Shown here in pieces: positions 25,559 to 36,789 of a stretch of DNA of 64,000 nt. The notes under the pieces are model-generated. The model was given only the letters and a program-made list of their open reading frames with translations. It ran no database searches and was not told the origin of the DNA. The stretch lies in assembly GCA_009760855.2 (NCBI GenBank), contig WPIO01000002.1:6335001-6399000 (forward strand), in the 5' to 3' direction. Made by a program: the position numbers and the translations under genes. Positions within the stretch are counted from its first letter, which is position 1; each line of letters begins with the position of its first letter. The DNA comes from Cristatella mucedo. Taxonomy: Eukaryota; Bryozoa; Phylactolaemata; Cristatellidae.

Positions 25559-25805
25559 AGAAATAGGGACTGCGAAAATAAAGGACAGATAGACGCGAGC
25601 TCCGACGCACATTCCGTTGAGCGATCTTCTCACGCCAGCGGCTGCTGAACTCGATAACGGGTCCACCTGGCGTGGATGGGCTATGGCGCGAACGGGGACG
25701 CAATGACCGTGACGACGGACGCGACAGCCACGATGCCAGGGATAGCGCGATCGAGAAGCGACGGCCGCGGCTGGTGCTGGTGGCCTACAGAATTGTTTCG
25801 AAATT
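25551..25805. repeat. 255-bp segment duplicated at 48,637-48,891 (copy A)
   Basis: Unique-looking sequence from GAAATAGGGACTGCG to AATTGTTTCGAAATT. It recurs 23 kb away with only two base differences seen (GCGATC/GCAATC near 25,611 and GATGCC/GACGCC near 25,735). Both copies have a (GA)n tract on the left. To the right, copy A runs into another GA tract and copy B into unique DNA. It has no recognised protein and no tRNA-like boxes. Confidence 0.9.
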
Positions 25806-25807
25806 AA

Positions 25808-26459
<652 letters not shown>

Positions 26460-26460
<1 letters not shown>

Positions 26461-27790
26461 CGAAGACATTTGTCAGCCTGCAGTAATCCTGCTAAGAAAT
26501 TGCACCGAAAGTTATCTTTCAAAACCAGCTAAATATTGCGTGAAATAGGCTTAGCCTACACTTAGTAACCGCGGCAAGAGGAACAGGAATAGTAACATTC
26601 AGCCATGTGGTTCCAAATGTCTATCTTGTCACTGCAGTTTTACCAGAATAATCAAATCTTTTGACTGCAAGGCGAATTGAAATTAAATGCGAAAGAATTA
26701 AGTGCTAGTAGCCGTAGCTGTCCTTTAATCGATAAATATTTTCATAAAATTGTATTAAATCTACTCTGGGTACTTTCAGCCAACAGTAATTCTTAAACAT
26801 TTTAATGTTATGCTAAAACCTAAATAATAAGATTGGTTCAATGAAGCCTCTGACTTAGAACTGCTCAGCTGCTTAGAATAGACTGGATTATTTGAAATCT
26901 TATACATCTTGCTAAGCTTGCTGCACAGGAAATAGGTCGCATAAGCCAACAATTCTTAGCAATGGTCTCGCCCTCGATGACCAAGCTTTGCCCCTGTCTA
27001 AAGCAATTTCGCGGTCACGCGCTTGTTGACGCGCACCCAAGTTTGAAATACGGGATCCGAAGGTCTGTGAAGAGGTGCTCAAACAGTTTGATCTTTCCAC
27101 AAACTCAAGTACAAGGTCTGCGGAAAGCTGCTAGGTAGTTGCTTTCGCTAAGATTTGTTTTTCCGCTGTGTTCGCTCGCCGCTACACGATGCCGGAAGAA
27201 AAGCTGCCAGTGCTGGCTCGCGACGGCACCGGGTCGGTAATTTCGGGCGATTTTACTTCATTAAGCGAGAAGCACTGGCAGGGCGTGGTGCTGCCTGCCG
27301 CCGAGCAGGCAGTGGCTTTTTCCGAGGGCGGCGGCGGCGGGGGGGGGGTGAGTCAGCCCTTTCATCCGTGCACACCATAAATATTCAGTATTGCCCATGG
27401 CTCCGGCCGTCAAAGCTGCCAGTGCGACGGTTGGTGCTCGGCGTTTCGTTCGACGCCGGCGTCTCACCCACTCAGGCGTCGTAACCATATGGTATGCGGC
27501 AGCTGCAGCTCTCCGACAAATTCGGCCACGCGGCCACGCGGTCCTTTTGGCGTTTTCAATCAGACCGCCAGCACATCCGACGAAGAGGGCGCGCCATCTG
27601 ACGCCCCCCCGAGCGAGCGGTGCAGCAGCGTTGGTTAATGAGGCGTCGGTTAGACGGGCGAGCGAGCCTGACCACCCGAAGATTCACTCGGCTGGCCGGT
27701 CCTGCCAAAGAGGCGCGACCGCCAGTCACCGGCCGCCGCCAAGCCGCTGGCCACAGGATGCTGCTCGTATGCGTGCAGTCATTTCGCTCG
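26460..27790. other. No gene recognised; GC-rich from 27,150
   Basis: 26,460-27,150 is AT-rich with nothing recognised. 27,150-27,790 is GC-rich with long overlapping open frames on both strands, as expected from composition alone; none has a domain, signal peptide or splice-joined neighbour. Confidence 0.45.
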
Positions 27791-27791
27791 G

Positions 27792-27827
27792 GACCAGCCA
27801 AGTTGCCACCAAGCAACTTGGCTGGTC
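27792..27827. repeat. Perfect 15-bp inverted repeat (hairpin)
   Basis: GACCAGCCAAGTTGC and its exact reverse complement are separated by six bases (CACCAA). It lies at the edge of the GC-rich stretch. It is not followed by a T-run, and in a eukaryotic context no terminator role is implied. Confidence 0.85.
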
Positions 27828-27879
27828 AGATCTAATATCTTTAGGGATAGGTTGGCCTCGCTAGGTATACTTTTCTCCC

Positions 27880-28225
27880 TTCCCTACCTCTACTTCCCTG
27901 GCTCCCTTTCCCTCTACTCTCTTTCTCTTATCCCTTTACCCTATCCCTCTATTTTTATCTCGCACTTCCTCACTCTCTCTCTCTCTCTCTCTCCCTCTCT
28001 TTCACTTTATTTTCCCATCTCTCTTCACCTCTTGAAATTACGCTCGCACTCCGCTTTTCAAATCTTCTTCAAATCTTCTCTCTCTTTCTCTCTCTCTCTC
28101 TCTCCTTGCATCTCTCATTTACTATTCCTCCGCTCTGCCACCATGTTCCCCTCTTTTCCCCCTCGTTCTCTCCCCAACTCTACCTCTCTATCGCTTAATT
28201 ATCTGATTATCTCTATATCACTCCA
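27880..28225. repeat. Pyrimidine-rich (CT)n region
   Basis: A run of CT dinucleotides mixed with TCCC and TTTC, densest at 27,970-28,000 and 28,077-28,105. It is the opposite strand polarity to most GA tracts in the window. The Ser-Leu-rich open frame over it is not a gene. Confidence 0.8.
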
Positions 28226-28232
28226 TCTTATT

Positions 28233-28372
28233 GGTTTGGCCCAGTGGTTAAGGTGCTCGAACTGGCCGACGTAGAGCCGAGGTAGCGGGCTCGAGCCCTG
28301 CGGCTTATGCTAAGCGCATGGACAGATATTAGGTTCTCTCACGGCGCAATACAAATGAATTATGATTTATTT
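28233..28372 (+). mobile_element. tRNA-derived SINE (family 1)
   Basis: GGTTTGGCCCAGTGGTTAAG (box-A region) and GCGGGCTCGAGCCC (box-B) lead into the shared body TTAGGTTCTC..CGGCGCAATA, and the tail GATGAATTATGATT-like stretch. It is followed 55 bases later by a CA/CG microsatellite. Confidence 0.75.
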
Positions 28373-28424
28373 TTTATTGTTTCATCAACTCTTGCACTTC
28401 TAACCCTCCGTAAAAACTGTGTGC

Positions 28425-28556
28425 ACACACAGACACACACACACGCGCGCGCACGCGCGCGAGCGTTCGCGCGCGTGAGCGAACATACATGCGGAAACAT
28501 GCACACACACGCACGCACGCACGCACCCACGCACACACACACACATATACATATAC
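28425..28556. repeat. (CA)n/(CG)n alternating microsatellite
   Basis: CACACACA, CGCGCGCG and CGCACGCACG runs interrupted by ACATACATGCGGAAACATG. Alternating purine-pyrimidine throughout, so Z-DNA is possible. It sits downstream of a SINE tail, as at 22,836. Confidence 0.85.
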
Positions 28557-28998
28557 AAATATTAATTAAAGCGAGAAAGTCCGTCACACTTGCGCCACGT
28601 AGCAAGATGGCGGATGTCCTCAAGGGGTAAGATGGCGCATCGTTGTCTTCCGTAACGGAATTACTATGACTCAGCGACGCGAGTCCACGGGCAGTGAGCA
28701 GCTCCTTCTGCAGCGAAGTTTTTCCATCAATGTTACAGGCCTCCTTGTAAGTAGAAAGCATCTACCACCGCGGGGTGATGGAGCCAGACTCGCCACTTCT
28801 GGAGGTAATCTACAGAGCTCAGTACATACGTTCGTATTGCCGTTTCCAAAAGGTTCTAGAAAAGCGAGCGCTTCACAATAGCGGTGGAGTGCCCAATTTT
28901 GTTCACTTCGCCGTCAAGCACATGCTGCGTTGCAAAACTAGCTGGATCTTGTTGCGAGTAATCCTTGAACCTTCATGATGGAGCTTCCTGTAGAAATC

Positions 28999-29245
28999 GA
29001 TCGCCCCAAATCCACTTCTACTACGGCGGTAGTCCGAGCGGCAGAATGAAATGCGTTAGGAGTGCATCGAGTGGCTCGAGCGACCTGTGAGCTCCTAGTA
29101 GTAGGTGTTAGCCCAGGGGTACGATGCACACTCACCACTGCACAGGCCACGAGTTTGAGTTCTGCAGCAGATAATCCTTTATTGCTCACTGAAAGCGGTA
29201 TTGATAGCTTTTCATGGTCATCTGTCGCTACATAAGTGAGGCTGT
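28999..29245 (+). mobile_element. tRNA-like dispersed repeat (family 3), copy 1
   Basis: It matches 33,255-33,520 along its length: CAAATCCACTTCT, then CGGCAGA-TGAAATGCG, then the tRNA-like part TTAGCCCAGGGGTA..GCTCAC with a box-B-like GGTCA/GGCCACGAGTTTGAGTTCTGCAG stretch, and the end AATGAGGCTGT. It is probably a SINE with a unique 5' half; divergence is moderate. Confidence 0.6.
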
Positions 29246-30195
29246 AAAACCACCGGCAGCGGATCGCTTGTGATGACAGAAACTGCAGACTCGGCAGCGT
29301 CATGGAACAGGCGCAGAGTCAATGTGCATAAGATGAGTGAGCGAGAGGTCCACAGCTGCTGTAGCCGCTTGCTCTGGTAAGCCGCGAACTCCCAAACGTC
29401 AGCGACTGTCGGCTGTACCGAGAACGAGAGTGGTCGGAACAACGACGATCTCCGCCAGGACAGCCCGGCGTCCCTATATGCGGAAATCAGGTCGAGGAAT
29501 TCAATCCCTACTTTTCATCATTAATAAAGATCTTTGCTGGATTGCCTAGTAGTTGTCACGTGGTGCGCTTAGCCACCGGTGGTATTCGGCGACGCGGCCC
29601 ACCTGCAATTTCGAATATATCTAAGAGGATCCTCTTTCGCGCGACAAATCTGTGGGAACAGCGCGCTTCCGCGGAGTGAATCTGTGCAGCCATTGAATGA
29701 AAGCTGACGCACGCACGTCGGATCTCTCCTAATCCTATTATTATTGCCCCCGAAAGGAAGGCAACAGGCTTGGCTGAGGTGAAAACTGTTCTTCGCGGAC
29801 TAGCGAAGCGTTAGCAGGTCGAGCGCTGCTCGATCGCTGGCGCACGAGTCAGTTGTATTCACGCACTTGTTCGCTGCTTCTCAGTTAGTCAGGTTGCAGG
29901 ATGCTTGCACGAGCATTTAGGACGCATTTAGGCGGCTCCCTGCGGTCCCGACTGACTTTGTGCACCCACATTCTTGCTGGGGCTTCGATGTAGGGGGAAA
30001 CAGAGCCGCGCTTATACATGTTCACCTTCACATGCACAACAGGCACCACAAATGACCGCGTTCGAATCCTGTGACCTTTCACTCGACGACAAAAGCAGCT
30101 CCACGGTCACGGCTGCCCACTGTCAGCTATGCAGCAATGCGTAAACTTGAGCCTGCTTTTTGACAAGGTCAGGGCATTTATGCTGGTTCGTGCAT
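29245..30195. other. No gene recognised
   Basis: Mixed DNA with short open frames on both strands and no recognisable domain. No tandem repeats or RNA genes were seen. Confidence 0.45.
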
Positions 30196-30720
30196 TTATG
30201 ACATTCTCTCATGACTTCTGTAGCTCACTACTGCTATGCTTCCCACTTTGTCTTTGTTGTGTGAGATGAAGTCTGTTGACTACCGAATGCGTACCGAAAG
30301 CCGCTCAGGCTGTGAGTGAGCTATACAAAACTCTCCTGCGTAACACCCACGAGTCTTTATGGCTTTGTGGAGCTACAGACGAGATATATTAGACTACACT
30401 ACTTCTCGAAGGTCATCCAGCCTGTGCAATGTAGTGCTTATAATTGGTGAAAAACAGCAGCTAGGGCTGTCTGTCGTGAACGTCACAATTGACACGTTAC
30501 ACAACTGCTCACTCTCACTGGCGTACACTGGCTCCCCAATCACGAAGCGTATCTCGTTAAGGTTCTGCCGCTCACTTTTAGGTCTCTTTATTCTCTTGCT
30601 CCAGGCGAACTATACGAACTACTTCCTAATCAGGCTGGGCGTCGCACCACTCGCTTTTCCAACTCAAGTCGGTTAGCTGTGTCTCTAACCAACCTCACTT
30701 CCTTAAAAGACCCAATGAAA
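30195..30720 (+). pseudogene. Degenerate non-LTR replicase tail and UTR-like repeat
   Basis: 30,195-30,430 resembles 21,280-21,510 (GCTATGCTTC..TGTGTGAGAT..AAG, then CTACCGAAT). After it, 30,515-30,720 gives, across frames, a TGSPITKRISLR motif, SLYSLAPGELYELLP and RTTRFSNSSRLAV, matching the order of a CR1-type carboxy tail. It is short and full of breaks, so it can only be a relic. Confidence 0.4.
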
Positions 30721-31290
30721 AAATGGCAGCTGTATTGCGGTTCTATTACGAACGGAGGCTGGCTAGTCGGGCGATTGGAAGTAATAGCATAAGAGCACCC
30801 ACGCGCTGTAAAATGTGGTTGGCTAACCCCGGTGCACTTTTTTCTGTAATGCAGAATCAAAACCAAAATTGCACGAAGCCTATTATGGAAACGGCAGTTT
30901 TAGCACTGCTCAAAATTACACCGCGCCCACCGGCCATTAGAGGCCTTTCGACGAGAACGCGGATGGGCAATTGCACAAGATTTTGAGGCCAAACCTCAAA
31001 CCACCATTATCTATATGTAGAATCAAAACCAGTTTTGCCATGCCTATTGTAGAAATGGCAGCTGTATCGCCGTTTGAATCTGTAAATATGCTGACTGACC
31101 AGGGCCATTTGAGGCCTTAGCAAGAGAACGCTCGAACGCAATTGCATGAAATTTGGAAGGTTAACCAGTAACGTCATTCTGTATAATATGGAATCAAAAC
31201 CGCAGTGTTCTGCAAATAATTGTGGAAAAAGATGCTGTATCGCAGTGTACCGCTGTTATTCGTGGAACCCGAATGTTGGTGCTCAAAACA
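30690..31290. repeat. ~168-bp tandem repeat, about 3.5 units
   Basis: AGAATCAAAACC (or GGAATCAAAACC) recurs at 30,853, 31,019 and 31,189, and the stretch ATGGCAGCTGTAT-GC recurs at about 30,723, 30,888 (diverged), 31,055 and 31,222, giving steps of 166-170. Units share CCATT-GAGGCCTT..GAGAACGC. Units are diverged from each other, so the array is old. No coding function is supported. Confidence 0.75.
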
Positions 31291-32815
31291 TCAACAACCT
31301 ACCTCAGAACAGTCGCAGTTTATGTTTACCTTCAAGGAATCGCACAAAACTCGGCATCTAATTGAAAAATTGGCTAAAATTATTAGGCTGGGTTAACTTT
31401 TTGTAACTATACCATTCAAAAATTTATTAAAAAGCTGGCACCAACTATAATTTGACCTGATTTATACTATGCATACAATTTCTTGAATAAAACAAGTTAG
31501 TTGTGAATATCTATTCAAACTGCCAATGCTAAAAAATTAATTGCCAGCTTTTGTCGGGTTATACCACAATCATTACTCTTCTTTCCCAAACTTAAAATAA
31601 TTTTCTCGATCCGACTATGAGCCAATGCTACTTACCTGGCGCTACAACTGCGAAGATGTCACTGTATTAGCAACAATAAGCTGTGGAATTCACGAAACAG
31701 ATGACTTATTTCTCCGTGGGAGGTGCATAGGAAAAATTCCACTAATGTGCCGAATGGGCACGAATCCCCAAATACAACGGCGCCACTGCGTGCAGAATGT
31801 TCTTTCAGAGACTAACAGACAGCCTGTGCAAATGGGAATGGTTGCGTTCGACTTTCCTTCGGGCAATCAAAGATTGTAAAGTTTGACTAGCCCTAATCTG
31901 CTTTCGGCCGTTACAGCGAGGAAGCTTCAAATTGGCGGACTTCCAGTCGGCTCTTCACTTTTCCAAAGCCTCCACTGTTTGCTGCACCTGAATCCGGCAG
32001 AGTTGCCAGTCTACTCAGCTGACTAAAAGTAAACCTCTTAATGGCTATGAAAAATATACTGACTGCTTTACCAGCCCCGACGTGGAGACTCAGATGCTGA
32101 CTGACCTTCGGGGCTTCATAAATTGGAGGAATATTATTTGAAGTGCAAGCAATCTTATCTACACATGTTTACAAAGGGCCGTTCCAATGCGGCCAACAAG
32201 CACTCGATGTCATTCAGTCTGGCTCAGTCGTGTGGTGCGAACAGATCGGTGGCTTAGGCTGAGTACGGTGTCGCATCGATTCTGAGTTCTGGCAAGGAGA
32301 GTAATCGGGCTCTGGCCATCGTCCTTGGTGCACGTCTCTGACAGACGTCCTCAGATGGCGCACATCGGGCATAGCCAGCACTGTCTACCCTTCTCAGGCC
32401 TTCAATCCTTTTTGCACTTTGGATGATGCATGTGCGATGTAAATGCACATAATGCATTCCTCAAACGACGCTTAGGCTCGAAAATACTAAGACGAAAATA
32501 TAATCTCTTATCTCTGCAAAGTATTTGCAAAGTTAATTATACACATCGCTTCGCGCTCGTGCGTTTGTCAGGCTATTTTACTCAACGACATTCGCCGCTG
32601 TGCTTCCAATTCACTCGCTGGCCTGCACATGTACTAGGACTTGTACGCGTCCAATCCCAATCTAAGTACGCTTCAGAATCCGCGATGCGACAGTTCGTGC
32701 TTACTTTAACGAACGGCTCACTGAAGTTCAGTCATGCGACATCTTACGCGAGCATAAATGATCTTTTTTCTAGATTCTTTGCCTGAGATAATAACCATGA
32801 GAGTAGAGCTAGATA
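31290..32815. other. No gene recognised
   Basis: AT-rich in the first half. Open frames at 31,625-31,879 and 32,430-32,786 show no known domain. No repeat or RNA gene was seen. Confidence 0.45.
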
Positions 32816-32869
32816 ATGGCGCTACTATTGGCGCTAGCAACCACAGGCCCAATGAGTCGTCAGTCGTCG

Positions 32870-33170
32870 AAGATACGAGGTGGCCGTTCGAAAGCTGAGG
32901 CTTGCGATTCTTTGAGATCAGTGTTGCCCAATATCCAGCTAACTCTACGGATGCTCCAGCTGATTGGTAGAGCTCGCATCGTCAGGTACGTCTTGAGTTT
33001 GACTAGGAGGCCACCATTAATTGGGGCCAACACGGTTTTGGTTATTCGATATTCTTGTTGCTTATGGAGCATGCTACCACCAACCATTCGATCGTTCTTC
33101 CTTAGCAGCAAATTTAAAGTGCCTAGAAAGAGCATGATTTCTCTGAAGGCACTTTATCAAATGAATTACT
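32870..33170 (+). pseudogene. Probable non-LTR replicase carboxy fragment
   Basis: An open stretch holds RRPPLIGANTVLVIRYSCCL followed by LWSMLPPTIRSF and SSKFKVPRKSM, close to the LWNSLPPTIR...FK signature at the end of CR1/jockey-type replicases. Upstream parts are not recognisable. It is followed by the family-3 dispersed repeat at 33,255. Confidence 0.4.
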
Positions 33171-33254
33171 ATTATGATTATTGCACCCGAGCCCGAAGCC
33201 ACCGCGCTCACTGGCTAGCTATTTTTTCGATGGCCGGCCGTATTGCTCAGAACT

Positions 33255-33520
33255 CGATCACCTCAAATCCACTTCTCCTACGGCAGAAGTCCGAACGGCA
33301 GAGTGAAATGCGCTAGGTGCGCATTGAGTTGCTCGAGTCTTCTGCGCGCCTGGACGTAGAGGCCTTAGCCCAGGGGTAAGGCGCTCACACACCACGACCC
33401 AGGTCATGGGTTCGTGTCCTGCAGTGGGTGATCCTTAATTGCTCGCTGACTGAAAGCGTTGGCGATAGCCAGTGAGGCTCCTCTGCCGCAATGTAAATGA
33501 GGCTGTCGAATCAGCTTTTT
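33255..33520 (+). mobile_element. tRNA-like dispersed repeat (family 3), copy 2
   Basis: This is the best-preserved copy: TTAGCCCAGGGGTAAGGCGC (box-A region) and GGTCATGGGTTCGTGTCCTG (box-B-like), then AGTGAGGCTC and AATGTAAATGAGGCTGTCG. Its first half, starting at CAAATCCACTTCTCC, matches 28,999-29,100. Most likely a SINE. Confidence 0.6.
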
Positions 33521-35076
33521 AGTGAACACAGCTGTAGGCCTACCGACTGGGTCGCTTCAGCAGCAGCAACGGCAAACCCCTGCAGCGTCGTGGTCGGACG
33601 GGAGAAGGGAGCTTAGGCGGTGGGCACGGTAGCGGGCGCGTTCTGGCGCCGAATGTTTGCATGTGGCTAGAAGCAGTTTCAGCCAGCAAGTACGTGCATA
33701 GGTCCGGACTTGAAGACAGTATCTTTAATTAATAAGCTGCAAAGTGTATTGTCACTGCCTCTCGGTCCCGACATTGACAGTTCTCTCGTCTTCACTTTTC
33801 ATTCCCTCACTCCACGCTTCCCTTTCTTATCGTACGCTGCATTTCACCGTCGCTAGGCCGGCGAGTTGAGCGCATGCATTCGTTGCATGTTGGCTAGTCA
33901 ACCGTGCTGTTTACCCCGGACGTAGAAACCGCGTCTACCCCCAGGCGTAATGGCGAGATTTCCGAAACGGGTGTCTCCCCAAAACGTTTCACTTTAGGGC
34001 TCGAGATTGGCCGCGGGTACTCTGCCTCTCTCAGCTTGTCTAGAAATTCGTGGGCAAGCCATAGCTTTTATAACTCTTATTGCACTCCAAAGAGCCATGC
34101 TCTCTGATCCGGCTGTGTAGTGACCGCGGATGGGAGCCCTATCAGGTCCGCACTCGCGCGGAAAGTTTGGAGAACTCAAGACAGACGGCTTAAGCTTACG
34201 CTTTTACTTTTGCTCACTTTGTGACATTGTCGCGTTTAATACCTCGAGACGTGCTTACACACTAGCCGACGAAGCCGTGCCGACCATGCTTCCTTTGCAG
34301 CAAGTTGTGCAATTTGCCAAGAAAGAGATTGATTTCTCTGTGGGCGCTTTATCGAATGTATTATTATCATTATTGTTATAAGCCAATCTTGAGCCGAGCT
34401 CAACACTCTGGCGATTCGGCACTCTTTTTAGTCTAGAAATAATTGCACCCTCAGCAGACATCCTAGAATGAAATGCTCCATTCTAAGCCTACTCTCACTC
34501 AAAACAAGCCCGTCGGTCAACGGGACAAAAACAAGGCTGCGTCTGGACTGGAGAGCGTCCTCTGGAGTGGAGTCGTGCTCGAATGTTGTCTCGAGCTTCA
34601 ACCGGCCGCGCTTGCTCTCGCCAAACCGTTCGGAGTCGGAATTGGCACTTTCCACAGCTTACATACAATAAGTCGGATCCAGTTCACGAATTCGACTGCG
34701 GCGTCCGTCGGCCCGTAGTTCAATCGCCGCGAAAGTCACCGTCGTCATCTGTCAGTCGTCGCACCCGTCTGGATAATCATAGCGCCGCTGAGCGGGAACG
34801 CTGCTGCAGGCGCAGTACTGCGCTCCCGGCGGCGCGTTTGTATAGCACGTGAACGAGCCTTGCCCACTTCCTGCGCCCACTTTCGTCGCCGCTCGCTAAA
34901 ACCTCGTCGCAGCACCACGAGCTTTATATTTAGCACCCCGGAAACTGCTTGAACAAGTCGGGCCAGTCAGGTCTGGCGGACGCCGTGTCGCGACGGGCGG
35001 CAGCCGCAGGCTGCCTCCTCGTCGGTTTCAGACGGCCGCGGTAGCGGCCGCCGAGCGGCCTGCTTCGCGCGAGGCG
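33520..35076. other. No gene recognised downstream of the IgGFc-type gene
   Basis: This stretch lies 3' of the minus-strand gene that ends at 35,077. Short open frames on both strands have no domain. No clear AATAAA was found on the minus strand just past the stop codon, so the transcript end is unknown. Confidence 0.45.
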
Positions 35077-36558
35077 CTAGTTCGTTGGGACCATGTGGGC
35101 GACGGTGGCAGAGTAGCTTTCTCGGTCGGCGTTTCCGTCCACTATCGCGGTTATGTGAACTGTGGGATCGGTGTGGTTGAAATGCAGTGTCGAATGACCG
35201 CCAGGCAAGTTGAAGGACGCGTAGACGTACGACGAGCAGTTGATCGGCGTCCACACCGGCGGAGGTGTCGGCGGGATTCCATTGAACCTTACACCTGGAA
35301 ACGAGAGAGAGTTGGTAAGCGAGGCGCAACGAGTGCCGTGGCGCCTTGCTTGGAGATGCGCGGAACTTCCGGGTGCTCGGGCGTGCAGTCGGAGCGGCGG
35401 CCGACGCGTTGGCACTGGCCCTGTACAAGCCGTGCAGTCACATAGGATCTGGCACGTACCGTTCTGCTTGCCAGCAAGAATGAGAGCGGTGAGGTAGTGA
35501 GTATAGTCGGCCGACAGCGTCGTGTAGCCACCAGTCGATACGGGCGTGGCGATAGTGGCTGACTTGCCGTACTGCGTCTCTGGCACCGCCAGGATCATGC
35601 TCGGATCTCCAGCCACCTCATTCGGGTAGATGTCATGACTCTGAGAGATCCTTGCCACCAGGACGGGCCTAGTAGACGAGAAGGCACCTGATCGGACCTC
35701 AATAGATGCTCCTTGCGTGCGCCAGCTCTTCCGCGAAAACGATCGAGGGTCTATGCTCACTGCGAGAGATAGAGAGAGAGCGAGAGAGACAGACAGACAG
35801 AGACAGACAGACAGAGAGACAGAGGGAGAGAGACACAGAGACAGACAGACAAACAGACAGACAGAGAGACAGAGAGAGACAGAGAGAGACAGAGAGAGAC
35901 AGAGAGAGACAGAGAGACAGAGAGACAGAGAGACAGAGACAGAGACAGAGATACAGGGAGACATGTACATGGAGAGGGAAACATGGAGACAGATACAGGG
36001 AGAGAGAAAAGGAGAGAGAAAGAGACAGAGACAGACAGACAGACAGAGGGAGAGAGACAGAGACAGAGACATACAGACAAACAAACAGACAGAGAGACAG
36101 AGAGAGAGAGACTGAGATAGACAGATAGACAGAGAGATAGAGAGACAGAGAGACAGAGAGACAGAGAGATAGAGAGACAGAGAGACAGAGAGACAGAGAC
36201 AGAGAGAGACATACAGGGAGACAGGTTCAGGGAGAGAGAAACAGGGAGACAGATACAGGGAGAGAGAAAAGGAGAGAGGGGAGAGAGAGAAAGAGAGAGA
36301 AAGAGACAGAGACAGACAGACATACAGAGAGAGAGACAGAGACAGAGACAGACAGACAAACACACAGAGAGACAGAGAGAGACAGAGAGAGAGACAGAGA
36401 GAGACAGAGAGACAGAGAGACAGAGAGACAGAGAGACAGAGGGACATAGGGACAGAGAGACGGAGAGACAGAGAGACAGAGACAGAGAGAGAGATACAGG
36501 GTGACAGATACTAAGAGAGAGAAAAGGAGAAAGAGGAGAGAGCAAGAGACAGAGAGAC

Positions 36559-36652
<94 letters not shown>

Positions 36653-36741
36653 AGGAAGACAGATACAGGGAGAGAGAAACAGCAAGAGAGAAACGGGGAG
36701 AGAGAAGAAGAGAGAGGGAGAGAGAAAAAAATAGGGAAAGA

Positions 36742-36789
<48 letters not shown>

